Positions 5,957 through 15,052 of a stretch of DNA of 15,052 nucleotides are shown here, in pieces (positions within the stretch are counted from its first letter, which is position 1; every line of letters starts with the position of its first letter). The notes below the pieces were generated by a model. The model did no database searches and was not told the origin of the DNA. It saw only the letters and a program-made list of their open reading frames with translations. The stretch comes from Echinococcus granulosus (lineage: Eukaryota > Platyhelminthes > Cestoda > Cyclophyllidea > Taeniidae). The position numbers and the translations under genes are program-made. The stretch spans positions 421,270-436,321 of the forward strand of contig NW_020170450.1 in NCBI RefSeq assembly GCF_000524195.1. Reading direction: 5' to 3'.

Positions 5957-6499
5957 TCAACCGAAATCCCCCCTTCCAAAAGTAAATTTCCCCTTTTTTT
6001 GTCTACTCGCCCACTTGTCTCTGCCCCTCAAGACATGGTCGGACACGCAGACAAAACATCTGAGGGTTGGGTAAACACCAGCTCCTAGCTTTGGAGGTTG
6101 TGATGGCTGGGGAGAAGGCTTGAGTTCCAAGGGGGTGGAACTGTTGCTGTCTACCTTTAGCAGAGAGGATGAGTCAGAACTCCACATTGGGGCCTTATTT
6201 ATTTTGGTCTGAAAATCCTGCATGACAAATGCTACTGGAAATCTATTTACCATGGGTGTAGAGAGAAGCTGACAGGCTGGGAGAGATTTGAAGGGTCCGC
6301 GTAATAAAAAAGAGGTATCATTCTTTGTAGCTAAGCCAATTTGCCCGAACCTTCCTTTGGGTAAGTATGAGATGTTAGGGGGATTATTCTTTATTTTCGA
6401 GTTAATTTGTGCGAATCTTTTGTTTGGTGAATAAAAATGAGATGTTAGAGAGGGAGAAATAGAGGTAGGGAGTTGGCTCTCCTTACCAAGTGCATACAT
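5957..6499 (-). CDS. Longest open frame (180 codons), probably not coding
   Basis: The frame starts at a true ATG (6497-6499) and would encode a basic, serine- and proline-rich protein with no recognisable domain, signal peptide or membrane segment. Residues 18-61 come from a degenerate two-copy tandem repeat (6317-6448). The repeat copies stay in the same frame in their core. Aligning 17 core codons gives 4, 7 and 7 differences at codon positions 1, 2 and 3, so third-position changes are not in excess and there is no sign of protein-level constraint. Part of it could still be an exon: a tgtcatgcag acceptor and an aag-gtagac donor occur in the middle. Confidence 0.12.
   Translation of the reverse strand: MYALGKESQLPTSISPSLTSHFYSPNKRFAQINSKIKNNPPNISYLPKGRFGQIGLATKNDTSFLLRGPFKSLPACQLLSTPMVNRFPVAFVMQDFQTKINKAPMWSSDSSSLLKVDSNSSTPLELKPSPQPSQPPKLGAGVYPTLRCFVCVSDHVLRGRDKWASRQKKGKFTFGRGDFG
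6317..6448. repeat. Degenerate two-copy tandem repeat (62/66 bp)
   Basis: Copy A is 6317-6378 and copy B is 6383-6448. Both open with at[c/t]attcttt and close with the identical 12-mer atgagatgttag. Over 62 aligned bases I count 44 identities (about 71 percent), plus a 4-base A insertion in copy B. Many of the differences are transitions. This is an old local duplication, in contrast to the unchanged 7461-bp units. Confidence 0.8.
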
Positions 6500-6532
6500 A
6501 CCAACGGAGGCGAATTTGTACGTCCGGCATTA

Positions 6533-6571
6533 ACACGCACACGCACATACCCACACACACACACACACACA
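6533..6571. repeat. CA dinucleotide microsatellite
   Basis: A pure (CA)10 at 6552-6571 follows an interrupted CA-rich lead-in (cacgcacacgcacatacc). CA arrays normally vary in length between alleles and copies. Here both units have exactly ten repeats. Confidence 0.95.
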
Positions 6572-7380
6572 AACCTTTCGCCCACCACACGTAGCAAATG
6601 ACAGATGGCCGTTCTTTCCACTTAAGTGCAATCTGTGCGTCAAATTTGCAATCACTTTCACCTCTGAGCGTGACACCTCCAGCACTTAAGGGCCTTTACC
6701 ACGTCCTACCCGGACACCTTAACTTTTACCTTGCCCATTAAAAAGATCAGCCTATCTCTCCCATTTTCTGCTTCCATCCCCTCCTGACTCCGCCAGCCGA
6801 TCATCTTTCCTCTAGTCTATCCATTGTTTCCCCCTAAAATTATTCAATGAGCTATCCCATCTGCCGTACCACATAATCATACTTTGGTCCATTAATCGCC
6901 TCATGCATACAGTCGGCACACATTTCCAGTCTTTTTCTATCCACATACTCAGCTACAAGTCCATTTATCTACTTGTTTGTCGCGTGGAAAATGTCACTAT
7001 CCTTCAGCAATAAAGAGAAGAGTAAAATAGAGCTGACTATTTTCTTCATAATTCGTTATTATTTTTCTTTACTTTGCTACAATGTTTCTCGAGGTGATTT
7101 AGGCCTCCGATTCTAGCGTGATTCAGCCGAGCATGGCTGTCCACAAAGTGGACCTCTTGGTGCTCAGCATCTGGACGGTTTTTCTGCGCACACTAACACG
7201 TGTTTCCGCGTGCGAAAAAAAGCTTGTTCTGCTAGAGGAAAAAAATATAAAAAAATTGCCAGGATTATTATTAGTATTTGCAATCTATTTTGGGATCATA
7301 AGAGGAAATTTCAGAAAATTTTAAACCTCTAAAAAGCCGTCGTTCTCGAGTTAGTTAATCCTTCAATCGAATTTTGCTTA

Positions 7381-7441
7381 GTAAAACACACTTGATTGGT
7401 CAATTGCTGACGAATAAATGGATAGAAAATAAGTGTTTTAC
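7381..7441. repeat. 9-bp perfect inverted repeat, 43-base spacer
   Basis: gtaaaacac (7381-7389) and gtgttttac (7433-7441) are exact reverse complements. With a 2-base slip the pairing extends a few bases inward. Copy at 14842-14902. Confidence 0.55.
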
Positions 7442-7552
7442 CAATAAATGCCCCTAATTCCTCATCCAGAAGAAAAATTCGAAGGATCCTGTGACTTTAA
7501 TAACCTTATTTTCTCATTGGATCAGCCGACTAAACTTCAAACTCTTTGAGAT

Positions 7553-7560
7553 TATAAATA
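7553..7560 (+). promoter_or_regulatory. Consensus TATA sequence near the unit boundary
   Basis: TATAAATA matches the eukaryotic TATAWAWR consensus. It ends 31 bases before unit 2 begins (7592), so transcription from it would start near 7580-7590 and run straight into unit 2. No supporting initiator or first exon is recognisable, and an 8-mer of this kind occurs often by chance in AT-rich DNA. The unit 2 copy is at 15014-15021. Confidence 0.2.
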
Positions 7561-7944
7561 TGTGGTTAACGCTGGGTGTTCTCGCACCTGATGACCTGAC
7601 CTCCTGGAGGCTAAGGTTAATCGCTGAGGCCATGATATACTTTTAATCAGATCTAGAAGTGGCTGACCAGTTAGTTGGGAAAAAAATTGCCATAAAACAA
7701 GGGGTAATGAGAGGTTCTGTCGCATTACTTGTGTCACTTCTTTTTTTTACAGAAATCTTAAAAAGGGACTCTTTAGATAGGGAGAATTTATCAGCATACT
7801 GAGGGCGGAGCCAAAAAACTTACAATTAATTTACTTCTCTACGATCGTCGACAACCCATACTTTCTGCTTATATGACTTACATGTCAAAAGTCGTGAATC
7901 TGTCACCTACTTACCTCCTTAATTCATGATCTCGCCACGCAGCA

Positions 7945-7972
7945 TTCATCATGACTTGGAAGTCAAGATGAA
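7945..7972. repeat. 28-bp near-perfect palindrome, unit 2
   Basis: Unit 2 copy of the palindrome at 484-511, with the same single mismatch and the same abutting CACGTG (7973-7978). Confidence 0.7.
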
Positions 7973-8895
7973 CACGTGGTCATTTTCAAGAATATCTGGA
8001 ACACTGATGGGACTCAATTGCACCAGCATGCCTGACCAACGTTGATATCAATTAAATATTCACTATTCAATCCCTAATCCTTTCCACTGCAAGGCACAAG
8101 ATGTGCACGATCTCGTCCATATTCCTGAAATGTCTTTCCTCTTGGAACTAACAATTTGGTTCCGCCTACCTAGAAAATAAAGTGAAATTCTTCTTGTGGG
8201 TACGGTTTTGTGATGGGGGCTATGGGATCTTAGATGATGTCAGCTTATACGAAGAGACTTATTTCGCTCTAGGCTGACCACTCCTATTGCCTAAGCATAG
8301 GTCTTTGTTTGCTCACTCTCACGTTATCATGTCATTTGGTCAAAGGTTGTTCTAAAGTAATATAAGGGGACTTGCAGTTATTTTATGTTTTTTAACTTGT
8401 AGGATGCTACTTTATCGCCAAGTCTCCACCTTTTTATTCCACCCTTTAATCCCATTGGTCCATCCAAACCAATCAAATTGATGGTGCTAGTCAAAAATCA
8501 ATATTGCAAGACAACCTCAAATTTCCGGCTGGAAATCGTGGTAATTACCCCCAGAAAATCATAATAAATGTAAAATTATGCGGTACAAATCTCTACCCTC
8601 TCTTACAAAGGGTGAATTTTAAAGTATCCAAAGCCTCACAAATGGATTAATTGCAATGAGACCTATTGACAGTTGTGTGTACAACTATTCAAAACTAACT
8701 TTTCAAAATACGGGTCTTTTCTTAAATACACAGGCTGAGTCATCTTTTGAGAATGTTATATTCCACTGAAACAGTAAAAATTTATCATTTCCTTTCAATT
8801 TAAGGAGATGTGGGAACGCTTTTTGCTGTCTAAACTGCTGCTGCAACTGCCTCCCAGACATAGTGGCTCAGACGATGGAAAAAATAGACAGTTTT

Positions 8896-9081
8896 TCAAC
8901 CGACCCAATAGCAACTCCTCTCACAAAAACATATTGCTCTTTTGCATTCCACTAGTACATGTCCAGACGCCCTAGTTACGGCAATGCATTTGGAGGTAGA
9001 CCCTGCGGTGGACGGGATGGAAGTACAAGAGAGCGGAGACGAGAGCTTGAGGTTATCCAGAACACAGTTAGCGCATTTCAT
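8896..9081 (-). CDS. Small cysteine-rich open frame, unit 2 copy
   Basis: Identical to the frame at 1435-1620, with the same upstream in-frame stop and the same pyrimidine-rich acceptor-like tract. Function unknown. The identity of the two copies says nothing about selection, because the flanking non-coding DNA is equally unchanged. Confidence 0.2.
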   Translation of the reverse strand: MKCANCVLDNLKLSSPLSCTSIPSTAGSTSKCIAVTRASGHVLVECKRAICFCERSCYWVG

Positions 9082-9307
9082 TTAGACTAAGAGGAGAAGA
9101 GCATCGACGGTTGGCATACTAAATGCCTTTGAACACTCAGGCAGTACGTGACAGCGAGACCACGATTTTCCTCGCTGATTGAAGGCTTAAGAATTACGCG
9201 ATTGAAAGCTGCATTTTGCGAACAACCAAGGAATTGAAGGATTAAAAAGCAGAAAAAAAAATTCGTTAAAGCATTCAGTGGGGTGAAAGTTAAGTTGATG
9301 AGTGGTT

Positions 9308-9513
9308 ATGGGATGAATGTGAGATGGATGAATGGATGCAGGATGAAGGGATTTGGTATAGGTGGGGGAATGGATCCGAGGATTAATGGATGGATGGGTG
9401 GATCAAGAATGGGTTCGGGGCAGGTGGGTCCCAGATGGATGGATAATAGGATCCAAGATGAATGGAGGTACATAAATGGATTTCTAATTAGGCATAAATA
9501 TAAATGGATGAAT
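9308..9513. repeat. Degenerate ATGG repeat, unit 2
   Basis: Unit 2 copy of the repeat at 1847-2052. It has the same interruptions and the same length, even though tetranucleotide arrays usually change length quickly. Confidence 0.8.
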
Positions 9514-9903
9514 TAAGGAGAGTAATCAACAATTTTTTTTGTGTCCATAACGCGTTCACCTATCTACAGCATAGACTTTTAATTCACTGTCCCAGATCTT
9601 AAACAGTTTTTTTAGAAGTTAAGACCTTTTGCACAACCGATTTTGTAGGCATGGTCCCAAAAAAGCAGTATAGATCAAAAAACTCAAAACAGACGAGCAT
9701 CTTTACCTTTCCTCTATTTCACTTTATCACGAGGCGGAGGAAAATAAGAGGCCGGGAAAAAAAAGTAAAGAATACCCTTTTATATTAACGTGCACCAAAA
9801 ACCTAACAATTTAAAGGTCGACTCACCCTAATCTTGAACTCTTGCAAGATGCTGAGGAAAATTTCTACGTCAAGGCGAATGTTCACACTTTATCCTAAGC
9901 TCT

Positions 9904-9956
9904 CTTCAATCGTTGAAGCTACTTTGAATAAGAGGATTCAAATGGCGCTAAAGCGT
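9904..9956. repeat. Three consecutive small inverted repeats, unit 2
   Basis: Unit 2 copy of the hairpin cluster at 2443-2495, unchanged. Confidence 0.5.
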
Positions 9957-10176
9957 TTAATCTAAAACTTGTTGATAAGGTAGAGAATTAAGACGGCAAT
10001 ATTAAAAAATACAAATGCCAAAAATGGATAAAATAATGCTTGCCTATCTTTTTTTGGAGGATTAATAATGAAGAGGTGTCCACCAATTCACCCAGCGAGA
10101 TGCTGCAGAACGAGCCTTCTGGAATTGTCCATAATGACAGCAAAATCGATGATGCCTGAAGGTCACTTATGACACT

Positions 10177-10190
10177 GGATCAGCTGATCC
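10177..10190. repeat. 14-bp perfect palindrome, unit 2
   Basis: Unit 2 copy of the palindrome at 2716-2729. The flanking direct repeats are at 10134-10143 and 10195-10204. Confidence 0.7.
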
Positions 10191-10264
10191 CTACATGACA
10201 GCAAGCATCGCCTTTTCCACCAATTCATTTTTTCACTAACTTGAGTCAGGGTCTTTTTTCGTAG

Positions 10265-10493
10265 GCTTTATGAATGCACGATGCCACAATTTTTGTGTCC
10301 TGAGTTGCGGCTGTCTGTGTCAAAACCTGTCTCAGACAAGTTAATTGACTTGGCAACATTTGACGGAGGTGTGAAAGGCTCTTCACCGCAGGACATGGAC
10401 ATCTGTTTTGGGGTTTTTGGGCAGTACATCAGAACATTACGCGCCTCATTTGTTGACTCTGGCAGTTATTCTTCCTTTCAGAGAGAAATCTAG
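10265..10493 (+). CDS. Candidate terminal exon, unit 2 copy
   Basis: Unit 2 copy of the candidate at 2804-3032. Acceptor-like AG is at 10263-10264, the stop at 10491-10493 and AATAAA at 10613-10618. Same low confidence. Confidence 0.2.
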
Positions 10494-10693
10494 AGGTGAG
10501 AAATGGATTGGAAAACTGGCATGAATATAGTGGCTGGTTTTTGCTGGAGACGAAGAAGTGAATAGGATTTGAATATATCAAGACTAAGGGATCAGGGATG
10601 GATGGGTGGATGAATAAATACAGGATAGGTGTACCTGGAAAGAATAGATACTGAGCTAAGCATCCCTAACAGCATTAATCTGGGGTTTGCTGA

Positions 10694-10735
10694 CCTCTCC
10701 TCCTCTCAGGCATAGAAGAGCGAGGGGAGGAGAGG
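10694..10735. repeat. 14-bp GA/CT inverted repeat, unit 2
   Basis: Unit 2 copy of the inverted repeat at 3233-3274, with the same single wobble pair. Confidence 0.75.
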
Positions 10736-11171
10736 GGGGAGGTATCAACAGAGAAGTGAGAGGGTGAGACAATCTAGAAGCAAGTGAATGATTCAAGAGT
10801 GTAGCCTAGACGTCTGCAATGTTCTCCCAACTAAGAATTTTTATGCATTTATCTTGCTAGCACCTCGGTGTCTAAAAGGGATGATTTGAAAGGAACTCGC
10901 CATAGGATTTTATCACCTCGTTGAAATTTGCAGCGGGTTGGAGGAGTGATAAAAAAGCCATAAATAACATTTCCACCCACTGAATACTGAAATCTCTCAA
11001 TTAAGAGAAAAATTCGTAAATGCTGGATACAGCCTGTAAAATTCTCCTCTTACTTTTTGGCATTAATCATAAAATATTTCATACTTTTTGTGTATTCCTT
11101 CTCTTGAAAATCGCATAAAAAATATGTTTCAAACCATTGGGTACGACATTATGCCCTGATGACTAACCTCC

Positions 11172-11196
11172 TTCCAAGGGGAATCCGCCCTTGGAA
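11172..11196. repeat. 9-bp perfect stem-loop, unit 2
   Basis: Unit 2 copy of the stem-loop at 3711-3735. Confidence 0.75.
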
Positions 11197-11504
11197 AAAA
11201 ATGAAATTCCTGATGTCGGCGTTATGACAAAAATGCAGTTAGAGATGCTGAAGTAGGTGATATTAACCCTAAAAAATTATTTTGTGCACGAATTTAGTCG
11301 ATGTATCAACCATCCATCCATGTGATGTGTAGATTCAACGACTGCCAAATCGAACAATTACGTCGTCAAACTGTGAGACTGCCAAGTTGTCAACCACTGA
11401 CGGCAATGTAGCTCTCCAGGAGGAGTCCACTCTCACCCATCCAACTGCTCGACTGTCTTCCCTCATCCCTTACTCGTGCATACGATGAACTGGTCACGAT
11501 TAGC

Positions 11505-11562
11505 GAAGAGAGAGGAAGGACGAGAGGAGGAGAGAGAGTGAGAGGAGAGAGCGAGGGAGAAG
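11505..11562. repeat. Purine-rich GA tract, unit 2
   Basis: Unit 2 copy of the tract at 4044-4101. Confidence 0.8.
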
Positions 11563-11851
11563 CATAATTGAAACAAGAGGTGTGCATTAATTGTTTGTTT
11601 ATGCATATCAGTGCAAGAAAAACGCCTCATGTGTAGGTGTGCATTATTTTTCTATCCCAAAGTGAAAAATCCAGACCAGTGTAGTGTAGTGCAGTGTGAC
11701 TGCGAAAACACATTACCCTTTGGCCAAATTGACTGCGCATTTTCGTGCAGATTTGGAAAGAAGAAATTGTGTAGGAAGACGAACAACTTTACCTCCCAGT
11801 TGGCCCTGTTTGATTGGGTATGATGGAGGGAAGTTTTACAAATCAAGCTGG

Positions 11852-11884
11852 TAAAGATTGACCTAAAAGGTCGGTGAATCTTTA
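11852..11884. repeat. Bulged 13-bp hairpin, unit 2
   Basis: Unit 2 copy of the structure at 4391-4423. Confidence 0.65.
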
Positions 11885-12178
11885 AGCAACTCCACTCTAC
11901 TCTACCCCAACTTCACTCCGCTTCACACCACACGTGATACCGTTTTTCTTATCGGACGTATAAGTCGACTTTTGCGAGCGCACCAATGAGATTTGAAGGC
12001 GACGACCTTGAAACGAGGTCATAGAACCTGTCTAACAAAGAACATTTCTGAAGGTCATTGAGCATTGTGGTGCATCGACTATTGGTCGAGTTCAATCTAT
12101 TAACCTAATAGAAGTGGTAGTTGAAGAAGTGACCTCTTACGTCAATTTTTTCCTAGCCAATCATGCGTCACGTGATGC
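11859..12178. promoter_or_regulatory. Candidate enhancer/promoter block, unit 2
   Basis: Unit 2 copy of 4398-4717. CCAAT boxes are at 11983-11987 and 12157-12161. CACGTG is at 11931-11936 and 12169-12174. Confidence 0.25.
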
Positions 12179-12648
12179 CAACTGAAATTCTCTTCGTGTC
12201 AAATCTAATTGCGTAAGTTGCTAGTTTAACGTGAACTAAATAGCCAGTTTTTTTTGTTTTAAGGAAAGATGAGTAGTCCAAAAAGTTGATGTCTAGACGC
12301 CAGTCGTAAAAAAAAGCACAACTAAGTAGTTTAACCTTGATGCTGTTGTCAACATATTCATTTCAGTACATAAAGATAGGTCTAAAAGAAAAAGCATTCT
12401 CGAGACAGTCTAGTCTTCCGACCCTGGACTTGGAATAGACAGTGACAATGACAAATCTTGTGAATAGTTAGGTGAAGAAGGCTGACAGGGAGGGCAGAGG
12501 GCTGTAAACTTTATGCTATGACAGCTTTGACAAGTGAATAATTAAACAGAAGGTGTTTTCCTTGTGCCTTTCTCCCTTCGCCCTGTTTGACAGCCTAGAC
12601 AGCCGCAAATACTAACTAAAAGTTAGCAAGGGACTACCGTCTTGATGC

Positions 12649-12686
12649 TTATTAGCGTTGCCCTAGCAACGCGTCTTTGCTAATAA
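12649..12686. promoter_or_regulatory. RFX X-box-like site inside a hairpin, unit 2
   Basis: Unit 2 copy of 5188-5225. The X-box-like 14-mer is at 12657-12670. Confidence 0.4.
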
Positions 12687-12711
12687 CAATTTGGAAATGA
12701 TTGGTTAAGGG

Positions 12712-12840
12712 ATGTTGGAGGAGATGTCTGCGCTGATTAGGCTTTCTTTCAATATGAGGGATGAAGTGGGGGATAAGGAGGAGAGACATCTTCAGATTTC
12801 TTTGCCTGAGCAAGAGACCCACTTTCTTGTACAATTCATT
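12712..12840 (+). CDS. Candidate short first coding exon, unit 2
   Basis: Unit 2 copy of 5251-5379. The gtgagt donor starts at 12841. The candidate second exon would be 13058-13153. Confidence 0.2.
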
Positions 12841-13417
12841 GTGAGTCTGCCACGGACTCATTTGTCCGCCGCACCACTCCCTGCCCCTATCTAATTTGAT
12901 CCCCATTGCTCACTGCTTCACTTGGAGCGTAAGGCCGTCAATAAGCAAGCCCACGATGTCCTCCACTTGTCTTAAATCTGTCAATTCCACGCCGTGTTTG
13001 CCTAATCACCATCTACGTACCAATCTTGGACGCTTTAATCCATCAGTCTATTTACAGTCATCCACCTCTGACCTATCCATTCAACCATCCCGATCCACTT
13101 CATCCAAGACGGGGGCAATAAATATTTCTTCACTCACAATGCGACGACAATAGGCTAAAAATGTCCGCAGAGTGCCACGTAGTCAGTCCCGAAACCCCTT
13201 CCCTCCCGTCCACCGCCCTTTCGTCTGTCCTATTTTGAGCTTCGTCTACGACGCACTCCTAGCTGTTGTTTGATAACACAAACAAGCCTCTGCGCGGCAT
13301 TGACTATCCGCGAAAGCAGTAGTCGTTGGTGAGAAATGCCTGCAAATTGAATTTTTACACTTTTGTAAAAGCACGAAACTCCCCTGAAACGGCATATAAT
13401 AGGGTGTCCCATCATTA

Positions 13418-13960
13418 TCAACCGAAATCCCCCCTTCCAAAAGTAAATTTCCCCTTTTTTTGTCTACTCGCCCACTTGTCTCTGCCCCTCAAGACATGGT
13501 CGGACACGCAGACAAAACATCTGAGGGTTGGGTAAACACCAGCTCCTAGCTTTGGAGGTTGTGATGGCTGGGGAGAAGGCTTGAGTTCCAAGGGGGTGGA
13601 ACTGTTGCTGTCTACCTTTAGCAGAGAGGATGAGTCAGAACTCCACATTGGGGCCTTATTTATTTTGGTCTGAAAATCCTGCATGACAAATGCTACTGGA
13701 AATCTATTTACCATGGGTGTAGAGAGAAGCTGACAGGCTGGGAGAGATTTGAAGGGTCCGCGTAATAAAAAAGAGGTATCATTCTTTGTAGCTAAGCCAA
13801 TTTGCCCGAACCTTCCTTTGGGTAAGTATGAGATGTTAGGGGGATTATTCTTTATTTTCGAGTTAATTTGTGCGAATCTTTTGTTTGGTGAATAAAAATG
13901 AGATGTTAGAGAGGGAGAAATAGAGGTAGGGAGTTGGCTCTCCTTACCAAGTGCATACAT
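13418..13960 (-). CDS. Longest open frame, unit 2 copy, probably not coding
   Basis: Unit 2 copy of the frame at 5957-6499, identical. The same reservations apply. Confidence 0.12.
   Translation of the reverse strand: MYALGKESQLPTSISPSLTSHFYSPNKRFAQINSKIKNNPPNISYLPKGRFGQIGLATKNDTSFLLRGPFKSLPACQLLSTPMVNRFPVAFVMQDFQTKINKAPMWSSDSSSLLKVDSNSSTPLELKPSPQPSQPPKLGAGVYPTLRCFVCVSDHVLRGRDKWASRQKKGKFTFGRGDFG
13778..13909. repeat. Degenerate two-copy tandem repeat, unit 2
   Basis: Unit 2 copy. The sub-copies are 13778-13839 and 13844-13909. Confidence 0.8.
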
Positions 13961-13993
13961 ACCAACGGAGGCGAATTTGTACGTCCGGCATTA

Positions 13994-14032
13994 ACACGCA
14001 CACGCACATACCCACACACACACACACACACA
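13994..14032. repeat. CA dinucleotide microsatellite, unit 2
   Basis: Unit 2 copy. The pure (CA)10 is at 14013-14032, the same length as in unit 1. Confidence 0.95.
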
Positions 14033-15013
14033 AACCTTTCGCCCACCACACGTAGCAAATGACAGATGGCCGTTCTTTCCACTTAAGTGCAATCTGTGCG
14101 TCAAATTTGCAATCACTTTCACCTCTGAGCGTGACACCTCCAGCACTTAAGGGCCTTTACCACGTCCTACCCGGACACCTTAACTTTTACCTTGCCCATT
14201 AAAAAGATCAGCCTATCTCTCCCATTTTCTGCTTCCATCCCCTCCTGACTCCGCCAGCCGATCATCTTTCCTCTAGTCTATCCATTGTTTCCCCCTAAAA
14301 TTATTCAATGAGCTATCCCATCTGCCGTACCACATAATCATACTTTGGTCCATTAATCGCCTCATGCATACAGTCGGCACACATTTCCAGTCTTTTTCTA
14401 TCCACATACTCAGCTACAAGTCCATTTATCTACTTGTTTGTCGCGTGGAAAATGTCACTATCCTTCAGCAATAAAGAGAAGAGTAAAATAGAGCTGACTA
14501 TTTTCTTCATAATTCGTTATTATTTTTCTTTACTTTGCTACAATGTTTCTCGAGGTGATTTAGGCCTCCGATTCTAGCGTGATTCAGCCGAGCATGGCTG
14601 TCCACAAAGTGGACCTCTTGGTGCTCAGCATCTGGACGGTTTTTCTGCGCACACTAACACGTGTTTCCGCGTGCGAAAAAAAGCTTGTTCTGCTAGAGGA
14701 AAAAAATATAAAAAAATTGCCAGGATTATTATTAGTATTTGCAATCTATTTTGGGATCATAAGAGGAAATTTCAGAAAATTTTAAACCTCTAAAAAGCCG
14801 TCGTTCTCGAGTTAGTTAATCCTTCAATCGAATTTTGCTTAGTAAAACACACTTGATTGGTCAATTGCTGACGAATAAATGGATAGAAAATAAGTGTTTT
14901 ACCAATAAATGCCCCTAATTCCTCATCCAGAAGAAAAATTCGAAGGATCCTGTGACTTTAATAACCTTATTTTCTCATTGGATCAGCCGACTAAACTTCA
15001 AACTCTTTGAGAT

Positions 15014-15021
15014 TATAAATA
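15014..15021 (+). promoter_or_regulatory. Consensus TATA sequence, unit 2
   Basis: Copy of 7553-7560. What lies downstream is outside the window. Confidence 0.2.
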
Positions 15022-15052
15022 TGTGGTTAACGCTGGGTGTTCTCGCACCTGA

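Larger units (their letters stand above)
131..7591. repeat. Tandem duplication, unit 1 (7461 bp)
   Basis: First of two head-to-tail copies. The unit opens with tgacctgacc at 131 and ends with cgcacctga at 7591. The same opening follows directly at 7592. All landmarks recur at a constant offset of 7461: homopolymers (T8 at 280, A9 at 1792, A8 near 2296 and 4847, A7 near 7205), the (CA)10 tract and every open frame. No insertion or deletion separates the copies. The unit carries no recognisable transposon ends: its termini are not inverted repeats and there is no target-site duplication visible at the left border. Confidence 0.97.
6572..7591. other. Gene-free stretch, unit 1 end
   Basis: No gene is supported. 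The open frame at 7118-7324 starts at GTG and runs into A/T-rich low complexity. Structures present are the 10-bp palindrome aacacgtgtt (7195-7204, an E-box), a 9-bp perfect inverted repeat gtaaaacac/gtgttttac (7381-7389 and 7433-7441), two aataaatg words inside and beside it, and a TATA sequence at 7553-7560. Copy at 14033-15052. Confidence 0.55.
7592..15052. repeat. Tandem duplication, unit 2 (7461 bp)
   Basis: Second copy of 131-7591 in the same orientation. It runs exactly to the last base of the window, so the copy is complete and the window holds 2.000 units plus 130 bases. Whether a third unit or unique DNA follows is not visible. Identity appears complete in all stretches compared, which for non-coding DNA with microsatellites implies either a very recent event, ongoing homogenisation, or one locus represented twice in an assembly. 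Confidence 0.97.

Noticed and set aside
7118..7324. 68-codon plus-strand frame with a hydrophobic middle
   Set aside because: Starts at GTG and runs through A/T-rich low complexity. No splice or start context.
131..7591. Unit as a DNA transposon, LTR element or virus-like circle
   Set aside because: No terminal inverted repeats, no long terminal repeats, no transposase, reverse transcriptase or replication protein, and the left side is joined to unique DNA.
7552..7737. 61-codon minus-strand open frame spanning the unit junction
   Set aside because: It exists only because unit 1's end abuts unit 2's start, has no counterpart at the left border of unit 1, and looks like no known protein. A by-product of the duplication.

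Overview
The window looks like non-coding or intron-type DNA from a eukaryote, most likely an invertebrate animal. The longest open frame in a 7.5 kb unit is only 180 codons. There is a (CA)10 microsatellite, degenerate ATGG-type repeats, purine and pyrimidine tracts, and scattered splice-like signals. CpG does not look depleted by eye, which suggests little or no DNA methylation. GC looks close to 40 percent by eye. A flatworm would fit this style, but no diagnostic gene is present, so the lineage is open. Nothing resembles a bacterial operon, tRNA, rRNA, CRISPR array or recognisable transposase.

The dominant feature is a head-to-tail tandem duplication. Positions 1-130 are unique flank. Unit 1 is 131-7591 and unit 2 is 7592-15052, each exactly 7461 bases. 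Every feature I located recurs at +7461, including homopolymers and the microsatellite, and I found no mismatch in the stretches I compared. The window stops on the last base of unit 2. This is either a very recent duplication or array, or an assembly duplication. The sequence alone cannot decide.

Layout within a unit (unit 1 numbering; add 7461 for unit 2): 131-1434 has no convincing gene, with one strong acceptor-like tract and a 28-bp near-palindrome. 1435-1620 (minus) is a small cysteine-rich open frame with a splice-acceptor-like tract just upstream. 1847-2052 is a degenerate ATGG repeat. 2053-2803 is non-coding with several dyads. 2804-3032 is a weak terminal-exon candidate. 3035-4390 is non-coding with two good hairpins and a purine tract. 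4391-4717 is a promoter- or enhancer-like block with AGGTCA half-sites, CCAAT boxes and CACGTG E-boxes. 5188-5225 is an RFX X-box-like element inside a larger hairpin. 5251-5379 is a possible short first exon just downstream. 5957-6499 (minus) is the longest open frame; it holds a degenerate internal tandem repeat and shows no sign of coding constraint. 6533-6571 is the CA microsatellite. 6572-7591 has no gene, and a canonical TATA sequence lies about 30 bases before the unit boundary.

No protein function can be assigned. All CDS entries are low-confidence exon candidates. The regulatory entries are motif matches, not demonstrated sites.
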